From: Pagrus major
Taxonomy: Eukaryota > Chordata > Actinopteri > Spariformes > Sparidae
Assembly: GCF_040436345.1 (NCBI RefSeq)
Contig: NC_133238.1
Span: 5,706,150 to 5,770,149, forward strand
Direction: 5' to 3'
DNA length: 64,000 nt
A model generated the notes under the pieces. The model ran no database searches. It was not told the DNA's origin and worked only from the letters and a program-made list of their open reading frames with translations. Positions 19,535-30,396 of the stretch are shown here, in pieces (the stretch's first letter is position 1; each line of letters starts with the position of its first letter). Made by a program: the position numbers and the translations under genes.

Positions 19535-19973
19535 CTCTCCGGCCTTGTTGAAAATCAATCAGTGTTGCAGACCAAAGGCCTTGACAAACTTGACATTGCG
19601 GCACAGAATCGGCAGCAAGAAGAAGGCTGGCAAACCGCAGCGAGAGCTGCGCTTTGCATGGTCAGAAAAAGAGGCAAAACTGCCTCGCCGCGGCCGGTGC
19701 GCAATACCTGCTGAGTGTGCCCTGCATTTCCCCCCCCGCGGTCCTCAACTGAAACAGAGAGTCTGGAAGCGCCCGAGTGTTTGTGACGTTTGGTGGCCTG
19801 CGCCCAACGAGCAGGCTTTTCTCTCTCCACAAACCGGTCGAGTAGAGCCTGGGATAATGTGGGGACGGGCGTGGCCAGGGATTTTGGTGCGCGATGAGCC
19901 AAGTGAGGCTCACCATGAGAAGAGTGCCTGGGACCACAGCTGTCTTGGCTGCTGTCGAGGAGAGGCGCTGTAC

Positions 19974-20091
19974 TTACTCGGGTTTCTCTTCATAACGCAC
20001 AAGTCTTTCGCCTTTTACTAAAGACTTCCGTGGAGAGGAACACCAATGAGTTGAAGATATTTTTGGCAGGCTTTGCCGTTTGGCTGAGCCT
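19974..20091 (+). ncRNA. U5 spliceosomal snRNA
   Basis: Complete copy in an eight-C unit. Confidence 0.93.
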
Positions 20092-20265
20092 CGTGCATGT
20101 GTGAAAATCAATAAAGCCGGCCTTAACCAGACTCGGGGCTAAGCCACGGAGCGCTTGGGAGGAGCCGCTAAGCACAAGCCACTCCGCCGCGCAATGCAAA
20201 TGGCACACCGCGACGAGTGTGAAGCGTGCCAGGAGGTGGGCTCAGGCAGCAGACGACTGGGGCTC

Positions 20266-20453
20266 ATCGCTTCTCGGCCTTTTGGCTAAGATCAAGTGTA
20301 GTATCTGTTCTTATCAGTTTAATATCTGATATGTCCTCTATATGGGGACAACATATTAAATGGATTTTTAGCCTCGGGAGCTGAAACAGGGGCTTGCTCC
20401 GTTCACTCCACGCATCGACCCGGTATTGCAGCGCCGCCGGGAACGGTGCACCC
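20266..20453 (+). ncRNA. U2 spliceosomal snRNA
   Basis: Complete consensus copy in an eight-C unit; last intact U2 before Keno-2. Confidence 0.97.
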
Positions 20454-20892
20454 CTCTCCGGCCTTGTTGAAAATCAATCAGTGTTGCAGACCAAAGGCCT
20501 TGACAAACTTGACATTGCGGCACAGAATCGGCAGCAAGAAGAAGGCTGGCAAACCGCAGCGAGAGCTGCGCTTTGCATGGTCAGAAAAAGAGGCAAAACT
20601 GCCTCGCCGCGGCCGGTGCGCAATACCTGCTGAGTGTGCCCTGCATTTCCCCCCCCGCGGTCCTCAACTGAAACAGAGAGTCTGGAAGCGCCCGAGTGTT
20701 TGTGACGTTTGGTGGCCTGCGCCCAACGAGCAGGCTTTTCTCTCTCCACAAACCGGTCGAGTAGAGCCTGGGATAATGTGGGGACGGGCGTGGCCAGGGA
20801 TTTTGGTGCGCGATGAGCCAAGTGAGGCTCACCATGAGAAGAGTGCCTGGGACCACAGCTGTCTTGGCTGCTGTCGAGGAGAGGCGCTGTAC

Positions 20893-21010
20893 TTACTCGG
20901 GTTTCTCTTCATAACGCACAAGTCTTTCGCCTTTTACTAAAGACTTCCGTGGAGAGGAACACCAATGAGTTGAAGATATTTTTGGCAGGCTTTGCCGTTT
21001 GGCTGAGCCT
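20893..21010 (+). ncRNA. U5 spliceosomal snRNA
   Basis: Complete copy in an eight-C unit, just upstream of the U2 split by Keno-2. Confidence 0.93.
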
Positions 21011-21184
21011 CGTGCATGTGTGAAAATCAATAAAGCCGGCCTTAACCAGACTCGGGGCTAAGCCACGGAGCGCTTGGGAGGAGCCGCTAAGCACAAGCCA
21101 CTCCGCCGCGCAATGCAAATGGCACACCGCGACGAGTGTGAAGCGTGCCAGGAGGTGGGCTCAGGCAGCAGACGACTGGGGCTC

Positions 21185-21210
21185 ATCGCTTCTCGGCCTT
21201 TTGGCTAAGA
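21185..21210 (+). pseudogene. U2 snRNA 5' stub (nt 1-26) upstream of Keno-2
   Basis: Same breakpoint as at Keno-1, with an intact U2 promoter upstream. Confidence 0.96.
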
Positions 21211-21514
21211 CAGCGATCACTCCCTGCAAGCGGGATTATTTTCTCATTGTGGAAGTAATCCTTTGCGACTTGGGAGACATTGTTGTATTGCTTCTTTGCA
21301 CATTTTTGTTTGTTATTATTGCACATTTGCACAGTGGTTTGTTGGAGACATCTAAGAGCCTGTCAAGGTAAGAAAGCTTTTAGTTTTTTTTTTTTTTTTT
21401 GCTTTTTGCTGTCTTATTCTTGACTGGTTTTGGGTGTTTTTACAGCCTTTTTTTAGCTTGTATTTATTTAACTTATTGTATTTTATTCATCGTTGAAGTG
21501 TGGTGTCTCCAGCC

Positions 21515-22843
21515 ATGTCGGCTGCCCGTGCCGGCATGCGGAGGCACCACAGTGTGCGTTTTACCTTTTTAGAAAGAGATGGAAAGCTCCTGGAGATGTC
21601 CAGATTGGACTTCTCCAGGAAGCTAATTCAAAAGGCCCTTGGCTTTTCCCCACAGCAATTGAACTGCGTACTGTCTCTTCCCTTCAACAAAGGTTTTGAT
21701 ATTAGTTTTGTTACCGCTGCAGTGCTACAAGAATTTTGGCAACGCTTTGAAAAGGTTAAGACCCAGTTTTCAGCATTCAACGTGGAGAAACTGACTGACA
21801 ACTCTCTGAAAGTGGTTATTGTTAGGATGTTCAATGAAATGGTGAATGCTGAAGATATATGCATGTGGCTGGGTAGATACTGCACTGTGAAGGGCCAGGC
21901 TACCAAGGTGAGGGATGAAGATGGCATCTGGAACTGTGCCTGGAGGGTCCCCATTCAACAATGGCAGGACCCCCAGGGGTACCAGGGCCTGAGGCATCTC
22001 CCATCCATGGTAGTTCTTGGTGAGAACAGGGGCTACATTCACTACCAGGGCATGCCCAAGCTCTGCCGCAAGTGTGGTGAGCATGGACACCTGGCAGAGG
22101 CTTGCCAAAACATTGTTTGCGGTAAATGCAGAGAAATTGGGCACTCCTTTGAGGAGTGTCCCAATGGCAGAAAGTGCAATCTCTGTGGAGAGACAAATCA
22201 CCTCTTCAGAGATTGCCCAATGTCTTTTGCCAACAAACTGAAAGCCCAAAGAAAACAAGAATCGGAAATTGAAAAAGAAAAAATATTAAAGGAAAATGGC
22301 CGAAATGTAACTGTCGAAGTGCTAATTGAAGAGGAGGGGCTGGGAAATTCAAATCTCCCGCCAAAATCTGTGGTTGGAGGAGAGGAGCCCGGTGAGGCGG
22401 GACAAGGGGAGGGGCCTGGCTTTAACCCAGCAGAGGGTGCTGCTGAGGGAGATGGGGAAAGCCAGGCAGCAGGTGGAGCTGGACAAGATGGCTCGACAGG
22501 CACTGACTCAGCCAATAGCCTCATTACAGTCGGGGAGGAACAAGAGGAAGGAGAGTCCAGTGACACCTCCCTCCCCAATACCCAGCCCAACCTCAAGAGA
22601 ACTGCATCTGAACTGTCCAGCTCTGAGGCTGATGCAGCCTCGGAGAAGAAGGGAAGGGCTGAGCTTGACTCATACAGTTCCCCTGTGGAGCAGCTCAGAG
22701 CCTTCCCTTCCAGTTCACCCGATCAGTGCTCATTTCTTAATATAGCACTACAGTCAACTCCATTGGAAAAGCGTGCCGACATGGCTTTCCGGAGGAAAGA
22801 GTCTCAGGCCTCACCCCCCGATTGCATGGGGATAGTGAAATGA
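21515..22843 (+). CDS. Keno-2 ORF1, CCHC zinc-knuckle protein
   Basis: 442 aa from ATG; protein sequence as in Keno-1, with three CCHC knuckles. Confidence 0.9.
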   Translation: MSAARAGMRRHHSVRFTFLERDGKLLEMSRLDFSRKLIQKALGFSPQQLNCVLSLPFNKGFDISFVTAAVLQEFWQRFEKVKTQFSAFNVEKLTDNSLKVVIVRMFNEMVNAEDICMWLGRYCTVKGQATKVRDEDGIWNCAWRVPIQQWQDPQGYQGLRHLPSMVVLGENRGYIHYQGMPKLCRKCGEHGHLAEACQNIVCGKCREIGHSFEECPNGRKCNLCGETNHLFRDCPMSFANKLKAQRKQESEIEKEKILKENGRNVTVEVLIEEEGLGNSNLPPKSVVGGEEPGEAGQGEGPGFNPAEGAAEGDGESQAAGGAGQDGSTGTDSANSLITVGEEQEEGESSDTSLPNTQPNLKRTASELSSSEADAASEKKGRAELDSYSSPVEQLRAFPSSSPDQCSFLNIALQSTPLEKRADMAFRRKESQASPPDCMGIVK

Positions 22844-22910
22844 GATCCTTTTACATTCCTGAAAGTCTGGAAGTTTTAACAAGTAGTCTTTTAATTTTTT
22901 ATTCCTTAAA

Positions 22911-25900
22911 ATGTCATACCTGTTGTTTTTACCAATTATACTCATGACCCTCAACATTTCCACCCTCAATGTGAGAAGTGTGAGGTCGGGAGTTAGAGCC
23001 CAGACTGTTTTATCCTACCTAAATTCTTTTACGTCAGATGTGTTTTTATTACAGGAGTGCAATCTGCCCTTTTTAACAACCTACAGGAAATGGGAGGAGA
23101 AATGGCCACTCGGTCAATCCATGTGGAGTGGATCAAACCACAACAAGTCAGATGGAGTGGCCATTTTAATTAAAAACCCCTTGGTAGTGGTGAGGGGCAG
23201 CACTGTGGTGAGAGACGGACGGGCAGTTTTAGCACACTTGACATACATGGGGCAGGATTTTAACCTACTCAACGTATACGGTTTTAACGACAAAAATGAC
23301 AGGTATGACCTTTTAGAAGAACTGCAGTCCCACATGCTAGGTAGGGTGCCTTTAGTGGTAGGAGGGGATTTTAATTGTGTTTTATCCAGAACAGATAGAC
23401 GGGGAGCAGGGGAAGATTTTAAAGTAGATAAAACATCGGTTTTACTGCAAGACATCTGCAAGGATTTTAAGCTACAAGACTGTTTTAAATCCATGCATCC
23501 TAGAGAGGAGGGCTTCACCTGGTTCAGTGGTGACGGCACCAAAGCCTCTCGCATTGACTATGTTTTTACACGGGACTGCCCACCAACTGATGCTAGATTG
23601 ACCCCCGTTTTCTTTTCTGATCACGCAATGCTGTCATGCACCCTGACACTCTCTTCTGGTGTGACTGTAGGAAGTGGTCTGTGGAAGCTCAACTGCTCCC
23701 TGTTAGAGGACAGGGAGATAGTTGGACAATACAGGGAGCAGTATAGCCAATGGCAGACCCTTCAAGACTTTTACGATTCACGTGCACACTGGTGGGAGTG
23801 GGTGAAGACAAAGACTAAGGCTTTTTTTAGACAGGCAGGGAGAAAGAAAAAAGATAAGGAAAAAAGATGCATGTTGGGACTGCAGAAAAGACTACAGAGA
23901 TATTTTAAACTTGTGAACCAAGGATTTGATTTTAATGACGACATTTTAGAAGTCAAAAAACAAATGTCAAAATTAGCTGAAATAAAGAGTCAGGGTATCA
24001 TTTTAAGAAGCAAAGAGAGAGAAAGAGAAGAAGGAGAAAAATGCACACGATACTTTTTTAAGAAGATAGCTAGCAGAAGTGGGGTTTTAACAAAGCTAAA
24101 AAAAGAAGACGGGTTTTTAACTGCTAACACAAACGAACTTATTGAAACAGTGGAACTCTTTTACAATAAATTATATGAAAAAAAAGACATAGAGACAGAC
24201 ATTACAGAACAGGTTTTAGAATACATTGATAGGACGGTGGAGGAAAGTGTGCTTTTAACCCAGGATTTTACCCTTTTAGAGTTAGGTAAATGTTTAAAAA
24301 ATTTTAAGAAGGGGAAGTCCCCAGGACAAGATGGACTTCCCCTGGAATTTTATCTGACCTTTTGGGATATCCTTGCACATGACCTACTTACTGTTTTAAA
24401 TGACTTTGAACGACTAGACCTGCTACCTGAGAGCTTTAGAGTAGGGATAGTGACATTAATCCACAAAAAAGAGGACCAGACTGACCTGAAAAACTGGAGA
24501 CCAATAACGCTTTTAAACTTTGACTGCAAACTTTTTAGCAAACTTTTATCAACACGTTTATCTTTGGTTTTAGGGGAGGTGATCCACCCGGATCAAGCCT
24601 GTGCCATCCCGGGGAGGAAGATCACCGACAGCCTCGTACTGATCAGAGACACCATCTGTTACGCGAGAGACAGAGACATTCGGCTTGTATTGCTAAATTT
24701 AGACTTTGAAAAAGCCTTCGATCGGGTCTCGCACCAGTACCTATTTCAGGTACTGCAAAAAATGGGGTTTCCTGAGAGGGTCATAGCGTGGGTGGGTTTG
24801 CTCTACCGGGGAATCAACAGCAAAATCCTTGTAAATGGGCAACTTACCAAAGCAGTGAATATATGCTGCGGTGTCCGTCAGGGTTGTCCGTTATCTGCCC
24901 TCCTTTACGTTATATGTGTGGAACCATTGGCACAGATCTTGAGAAGGGACAAATGGATCAATGGGGTGTCAATTCCGGGGAGTGGGGGCTTGGTCACAAA
25001 ATGCCTTTTATACATGGATGATGTCAATGTTTTATGTACAGACCTTTTAGCTGTAAACAGGACCATGGACTTGACGGACTGGTACGGACGGGCCTCTGGA
25101 GCCAGACTTAACCGCGACAAGACCCAAGCCCAATTTTACGGACCATGGACAGTGACCGAGACCACAGGACTCCCTCTGACTGTGACCCTGACTGACATGA
25201 AAATACTCGGGGTAAAATTTGACGGGGAAGGGGGTGGGAGGAGCAATTGGCTTGACGCGATAGGGAAAGTTAGAAAGAGACTGGGATACTGGAGACTAAG
25301 GGGACTGACAATGGAAGGCAAGGTTTTAGTCATAAAAGCTGTGATTTTACCCTTGTTTTTACTAATCAGTTCTGTTTTTATCCCGCCTCGTAGAGTGCTT
25401 TTAGATCTCGATCGAGCCATTTTTTACTTTCTGTGGGGGTCCAAGTGGGAGCGACTTAGAAGAAACGTCATGAAGATGCCAAAAACAAAAGGAGGGAAAG
25501 ATGTTCCAGACCTCCACCTGTTTTTAGGAAGCCAATACACCACACTGCACCTCAAATATGCCACATCCCCATCCAGAGATCACAAGACATCTGCCATGGC
25601 AAGATTCTGGATGGGGTCTTACCTCAGGACACTCAAGTTTTTACCTGTCGATCTTAGAGCACCTGTGTCTTTTAAACTGCCCACGGCCTATGATTTTATA
25701 CGCAAATTTTTAAAAGATTTTAACTTGGAACAGGAGGAGCTGTCACTTTTAACCAACCACCGCTCTCTTCTCTCTCTTGTGCAGGAGCGGGAGCCAGTGA
25801 GTCCGGTGCGTGGGCTCGCAATCGGCGAGCCCTCAAGTGTTTGGCACAATGTCAACCATCCTGCTCTCCCAAACAGACTACGGGATCTCTCCTGGATGGT

Positions 25901-26312
25901 AGCTCATGAGGTCCTCCCGGTCAGGTCCGTGATGCACTCCCGGGGCATGTCACCATCCGCCATCTGCCCCCGACCGGGTTGTGGCGCGCCCGAGTCGGCG
26001 AGGCACTTGTTCTGGGAGTGCAGCGCTGCCATTGACCTGTGGGCAATGGCCGGCTCCCAGCAATTCCCGTACTTGCCAGCAGGGGAGGTCCTAGATGCAC
26101 AACTAGTGCTCTACGGGGTGAGCCAGAAGAAAAGAACAACAGAGGAATTCTCCAAGCTCTGGCTCACCCTGGCCGCCATGAAAGACGCTATATGGACCTC
26201 CAGAAACCTGCTGGCGAGAAAGCGCATGCAGATCCCCCCCGTGGCTACGATCCAAATGGCTGCAGCGACGGTCCAGGCAGCCGTCGCTGCTGGCGGCAGG
26301 CCTAGGACGTAG
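22911..26312 (+). CDS. Keno-2 ORF2, AP-like endonuclease and reverse transcriptase
   Basis: 1133 aa, the enzyme that nicks the U2 target and copies Keno RNA into it. Endonuclease (about residues 12-250): Asn-Val-Arg-Ser near the N-terminus, catalytic Glu49 in LLQEC, GGDFN with Asp153 and Asn155, RIDYVF, and Asp237-His238 in SDH. Reverse transcriptase (about 460-760): motif A LNLDFEKAFD with Asp598, motif B RQGCPLSALLY, and motif C YMDD at 701-704. A C-terminal knuckle C-x4-C-x7-H-x4-C lies at 1019-1037. Start: first ATG in frame (A at -3); Met12 is an alternative just before the endonuclease fold. Translation probably depends on re-initiation, since ORF1 ends 67 nt upstream in another frame. 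Copy-specific residues include LTVLNDF and VWHNVNHPALP. Confidence 0.94.
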   Translation: MSYLLFLPIILMTLNISTLNVRSVRSGVRAQTVLSYLNSFTSDVFLLQECNLPFLTTYRKWEEKWPLGQSMWSGSNHNKSDGVAILIKNPLVVVRGSTVVRDGRAVLAHLTYMGQDFNLLNVYGFNDKNDRYDLLEELQSHMLGRVPLVVGGDFNCVLSRTDRRGAGEDFKVDKTSVLLQDICKDFKLQDCFKSMHPREEGFTWFSGDGTKASRIDYVFTRDCPPTDARLTPVFFSDHAMLSCTLTLSSGVTVGSGLWKLNCSLLEDREIVGQYREQYSQWQTLQDFYDSRAHWWEWVKTKTKAFFRQAGRKKKDKEKRCMLGLQKRLQRYFKLVNQGFDFNDDILEVKKQMSKLAEIKSQGIILRSKEREREEGEKCTRYFFKKIASRSGVLTKLKKEDGFLTANTNELIETVELFYNKLYEKKDIETDITEQVLEYIDRTVEESVLLTQDFTLLELGKCLKNFKKGKSPGQDGLPLEFYLTFWDILAHDLLTVLNDFERLDLLPESFRVGIVTLIHKKEDQTDLKNWRPITLLNFDCKLFSKLLSTRLSLVLGEVIHPDQACAIPGRKITDSLVLIRDTICYARDRDIRLVLLNLDFEKAFDRVSHQYLFQVLQKMGFPERVIAWVGLLYRGINSKILVNGQLTKAVNICCGVRQGCPLSALLYVICVEPLAQILRRDKWINGVSIPGSGGLVTKCLLYMDDVNVLCTDLLAVNRTMDLTDWYGRASGARLNRDKTQAQFYGPWTVTETTGLPLTVTLTDMKILGVKFDGEGGGRSNWLDAIGKVRKRLGYWRLRGLTMEGKVLVIKAVILPLFLLISSVFIPPRRVLLDLDRAIFYFLWGSKWERLRRNVMKMPKTKGGKDVPDLHLFLGSQYTTLHLKYATSPSRDHKTSAMARFWMGSYLRTLKFLPVDLRAPVSFKLPTAYDFIRKFLKDFNLEQEELSLLTNHRSLLSLVQEREPVSPVRGLAIGEPSSVWHNVNHPALPNRLRDLSWMVAHEVLPVRSVMHSRGMSPSAICPRPGCGAPESARHLFWECSAAIDLWAMAGSQQFPYLPAGEVLDAQLVLYGVSQKKRTTEEFSKLWLTLAAMKDAIWTSRNLLARKRMQIPPVATIQMAAATVQAAVAAGGRPRT

Positions 26313-26880
26313 CCACATGAAGCATCGCCTCTGCGCTCATTCGGAGGTGGGAGCCGGAGCCACACACAAAGGTCAAGGCAGCAGCGGCCTGATCCTCCGG
26401 GTGTGGCAGGTGGGAAGGAGCAAGAGGCTGAGGGCCTCCTCTGAGCATCACCAGCGGGTACCCAGGGATCTGATGGGAGAGCGGGATGAGTTCCCCATGA
26501 TAGGGACTCACCCCGCTCCTGCATAACAAAGACTTGAGAGCTTTTAAATGCCCTCCCTTTTTAAAAAAGACACACTGATATATTATACACTTACACTGAT
26601 TCACAGAACGGACTTTTAATGCCACAAAGGAGCACTTTGTTTTAACATGTCTTGTGTATTTTAAGGCAACAATTGTGTTTTTTTTTTTAATCTGTAAACA
26701 CCTTTTATTGGATATGATGGTGTTTTTTTTATGGTGGATGGTTTTACAGATTTAACTACTGTATTGTTGCGGATGACATGTTGATTTTAAGTGTTTTCAA
26801 ATTGTATTGTGGACTGTGTTCTGAATAAGTGTGAAAAATAGAGAAACTTGTGTCAATAAACTTTTTTCAAAAGAAAAAAA

Positions 26881-27030
26881 TCTGTTCTTATCAGTTTAAT
26901 ATCTGATATGTCCTCTATATGGGGACAACATATTAAATGGATTTTTAGCCTCGGGAGCTGAAACAGGGGCTTGCTCCGTTCACTCCACGCATCGACCCGG
27001 TATTGCAGCGCCGCCGGGAACGGTGCACCC
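26881..27030 (+). pseudogene. U2 snRNA 3' remnant (nt 39-188) downstream of Keno-2
   Basis: Resumes at the same U2 position as the other remnants; otherwise consensus. Confidence 0.96.
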
Positions 27031-27468
27031 CTCTCCGGCCTTGTTGAAAATCAATCAGTGTTGCAGACCAAAGGCCTTGACAAACTTGACATTGCGGCAC
27101 AGAATCGGCAGCAAGAAGAAGGCTGGCAAACCGCAGCGAGAGCTGCGCTTTGCATGGTCAGAAAAAGAGGCAAAACTGCCTCGCCGCGGCCGGTGCGCAA
27201 TACCTGCTGAGTGTGCCCTGCATTTCCCCCCCGCGGTCCTCAACTGAAACAGAGAGTCTGGAAGCGCCCGAGTGTTTGTGACGTTTGGTGGCCTGCGCCC
27301 AACGAGCAGGCTTTTCTCTCTCCACAAACCGGTCGAGTAGAGCCTGGGATAATGTGGGGACGGGCGTGGCCAGGGATTTTGGTGCGCGATGAGCCAAGTG
27401 AGGCTCACCATGAGAAGAGTGCCTGGGACCACAGCTGTCTTGGCTGCTGTCGAGGAGAGGCGCTGTAC

Positions 27469-27586
27469 TTACTCGGGTTTCTCTTCATAACGCACAAGTC
27501 TTTCGCCTTTTACTAAAGACTTCCGTGGAGAGGAACACCAATGAGTTGAAGATATTTTTGGCAGGCTTTGCCGTTTGGCTGAGCCT
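27469..27586 (+). ncRNA. U5 spliceosomal snRNA
   Basis: Complete copy downstream of the Keno-2 U2 remnant. Confidence 0.93.
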
Positions 27587-27760
27587 CGTGCATGTGTGAA
27601 AATCAATAAAGCCGGCCTTAACCAGACTCGGGGCTAAGCCACGGAGCGCTTGGGAGGAGCCGCTAAGCACAAGCCACTCCGCCGCGCAATGCAAATGGCA
27701 CACCGCGACGAGTGTGAAGCGTGCCAGGAGGTGGGCTCAGGCAGCAGACGACTGGGGCTC

Positions 27761-27948
27761 ATCGCTTCTCGGCCTTTTGGCTAAGATCAAGTGTAGTATC
27801 TGTTCTTATCAGTTTAATATCTGATATGTCCTCTATATGGGGACAACATATTAAATGGATTTTTAGCCTCGGGAGCTGAAACAGGGGCTTGCTCCGTTCA
27901 CTCCACGCATCGACCCGGTATTGCAGCGCCGCCGGGAACGGTGCACCC
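27761..27948 (+). ncRNA. U2 spliceosomal snRNA
   Basis: Complete consensus copy, the only intact U2 between Keno-2 and Keno-3. Confidence 0.97.
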
Positions 27949-28386
27949 CTCTCCGGCCTTGTTGAAAATCAATCAGTGTTGCAGACCAAAGGCCTTGACA
28001 AACTTGACATTGCGGCACAGAATCGGCAGCAAGAAGAAGGCTGGCAAACCGCAGCGAGAGCTGCGCTTTGCATGGTCAGAAAAAGAGGCAAAACTGCCTC
28101 GCCGCGGCCGGTGCGCAATACCTGCTGAGTGTGCCCTGCATTTCCCCCCCGCGGTCCTCAACTGAAACAGAGAGTCTGGAAGCGCCCGAGTGTTTGTGAC
28201 GTTTGGTGGCCTGCGCCCAACGAGCAGGCTTTTCTCTCTCCACAAACCGGTCGAGTAGAGCCTGGGATAATGTGGGGACGGGCGTGGCCAGGGATTTTGG
28301 TGCGCGATGAGCCAAGTGAGGCTCACCATGAGAAGAGTGCCTGGGACCACAGCTGTCTTGGCTGCTGTCGAGGAGAGGCGCTGTAC

Positions 28387-28504
28387 TTACTCGGGTTTCT
28401 CTTCATAACGCACAAGTCTTTCGCCTTTTACTAAAGACTTCCGTGGAGAGGAACACCAATGAGTTGAAGATATTTTTGGCAGGCTTTGCCGTTTGGCTGA
28501 GCCT
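28387..28504 (+). ncRNA. U5 spliceosomal snRNA
   Basis: Complete copy, downstream of U2 27761. Confidence 0.93.
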
Positions 28505-28678
28505 CGTGCATGTGTGAAAATCAATAAAGCCGGCCTTAACCAGACTCGGGGCTAAGCCACGGAGCGCTTGGGAGGAGCCGCTAAGCACAAGCCACTCCGC
28601 CGCGCAATGCAAATGGCACACCGCGACGAGTGTGAAGCGTGCCAGGAGGTGGGCTCAGGCAGCAGACGACTGGGGCTC

Positions 28679-28704
28679 ATCGCTTCTCGGCCTTTTGGCT
28701 AAGA
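28679..28704 (+). pseudogene. U2 snRNA 5' stub (nt 1-26) upstream of Keno-3
   Basis: Same breakpoint as the other stubs, with octamer and PSE intact. Confidence 0.96.
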
Positions 28705-29000
28705 CAGCGATCACTCCCTGCAAGCGGGATTATTTTCTCATTGTGGAAGTAATCCTTTGCGACTTGGGAGACATTGTTGTATTGCTTCTTTGCACATTTT
28801 TGTTTGTTATTATTGCACATTTGCACAGTGGTTTGTTGGAGACATCTAAGAGCCTGTCAAGGTAAGAAAGCTTTTAGTTTTTTTTTGCTTTTTGCTGTCT
28901 TATTCTTGACTGGTTTTAGGTGTTTTTACAGCCTTTTTTTAGCTTGTATTTATTTAACTTATTGTATTTTATTCATCGTTGAAGTGTGGTGTCTCCAGCC

Positions 29001-30329
29001 ATGTCGGCTGCCCGTGCCGGCATGCGGAGGCACCACAGTGTGCGTTTTACCTTTTTAGAAAGAGATGGAAAGCTCCTGGAGATGTCCAGATTGGACTTCT
29101 CCAGGAAGCTAATTCAAAAGGCCCTTGGCTTTTCCCCACAGCAATTGAACTGCGTACTGTCTCTTCCCTTCAACAAAGGTTTTGATATTAGTTTTGTTAC
29201 CGCTGCAGTGCTACAAGAATTTTGGCAACGCTTTGAAAAGGTTAAGACCCAGTTTTCAGCATTCAACGTGGAGAAACTGACTGACAACTCTCTGAAAGTG
29301 GTTATTGTTAGGATGTTCAATGAAATGGTGAATGCTGAAGATATATGCATGTGGCTGGGTAGATACTGCACTGTGAAGGGCCAGGCTACCAAGGTGAGGG
29401 ATGAAGATGGCATCTGGAACTGTGCCTGGAGGGTCCCCATTCAACAATGGCAGGACCCCCAGGGGTACCAGGGCCTGAGGCATCTCCCATCCATGGTAGT
29501 TCTTGGTGAGAACAGGGGCTACATTCACTACCAGGGCATGCCCAAGCTCTGCCGCAAGTGTGGTGAGCATGGACACCTGGCAGAGGCTTGCCAAAACATT
29601 GTTTGCGGTAAATGCAGAGAAATTGGGCACTCCTTTGAGGAGTGTCCCAATGGCAGAAAGTGCAATCTCTGTGGAGAGACAAATCACCTCTTCAGAGATT
29701 GCCCAATGTCTTTTGCCAACAAACTGAAAGCCCAAAGAAAACAAGACTCGGAAATTGAAAAAGAAAAAATATTAAAGGAAAATGGCCGAAATGTAACTGT
29801 CGAAGTGCTAATTGAAGAGGAGGGGCTGGGAAATTCAAATCTCCCGCCAAAATCTGTGGTTGGAGGAGAGGAGCCCGGTGAGGCGGGACAAGGGGAGGGG
29901 CCTGGCTTTAACCCAGCAGAGGGTGCTGCTGAGGGAGATGGGGAAAGCCAGGCAGCAGGTGGAGCTGGACAAGATGGCTCGACAGGCACTGACTCAGCCA
30001 ATAGCCTCATTACAGTCGGGGAGGAACAAGAGGAAGGAGAGTCCAGTGACACCTCCCTCCCCAATACCCAGCCCAACCTCAAGAGAACTGCATCTGAACT
30101 GTCCAGCTCTGAGGCTGATGCAGCCTCGGAGAAGAAGGGAAGGGCTGAGCTTGACTCATACAGTTCCCCTGTGGAGCAGCTCAGAGCCTTCCCTTCCAGT
30201 TCACCCGATCAGTGCTCATTTCTTAATATAGCACTACAGTCAACTCCATTGGAAAAGCGTGCCGACATGGCTTTCCGGAGGAAAGAGTCTCAGGCCTCAC
30301 CCCCCGATTGCATGGGGATAGTGAAATGA
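29001..30329 (+). CDS. Keno-3 ORF1, CCHC zinc-knuckle protein
   Basis: 442 aa. It differs from Keno-1 by Glu-to-Asp in the KQ-x-SE motif just after the knuckles, a change shared only with Keno-5. Confidence 0.9.
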   Translation: MSAARAGMRRHHSVRFTFLERDGKLLEMSRLDFSRKLIQKALGFSPQQLNCVLSLPFNKGFDISFVTAAVLQEFWQRFEKVKTQFSAFNVEKLTDNSLKVVIVRMFNEMVNAEDICMWLGRYCTVKGQATKVRDEDGIWNCAWRVPIQQWQDPQGYQGLRHLPSMVVLGENRGYIHYQGMPKLCRKCGEHGHLAEACQNIVCGKCREIGHSFEECPNGRKCNLCGETNHLFRDCPMSFANKLKAQRKQDSEIEKEKILKENGRNVTVEVLIEEEGLGNSNLPPKSVVGGEEPGEAGQGEGPGFNPAEGAAEGDGESQAAGGAGQDGSTGTDSANSLITVGEEQEEGESSDTSLPNTQPNLKRTASELSSSEADAASEKKGRAELDSYSSPVEQLRAFPSSSPDQCSFLNIALQSTPLEKRADMAFRRKESQASPPDCMGIVK

Positions 30330-30396
30330 GATCCTTTTACATTCCTGAAAGTCTGGAAGTTTTAACAAGTAGTCTTTTAATTTTTTATTCCTTAAA

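Larger units (their letters stand above)
14795..21210 (+). repeat. U2-U5 snRNA tandem array, block B
   Basis: Seven units between Keno-1 and Keno-2. The first starts with a 5'-truncated U2. The last two whole units (19347-21184) are 919 bp and repeat the same variant pair seen at 5435-7272 in block A. Confidence 0.97.
21211..26880 (+). mobile_element. Keno-2, full-length LINE, both ORFs open
   Basis: Same junctions, orientation and architecture as Keno-1. The 5' UTR has an expanded T run (16 T near 21380-21400) and the tail is a run of seven A after CAAAAG. An intact U2 promoter lies upstream. Potentially autonomous. Confidence 0.93.
26881..28704 (+). repeat. U2-U5 snRNA tandem array, block C
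   Basis: The shortest internal block: a 5'-truncated U2 with its U5, then one complete U2-U5 unit, then the 26-nt U2 stub into which Keno-3 is inserted. Confidence 0.97.
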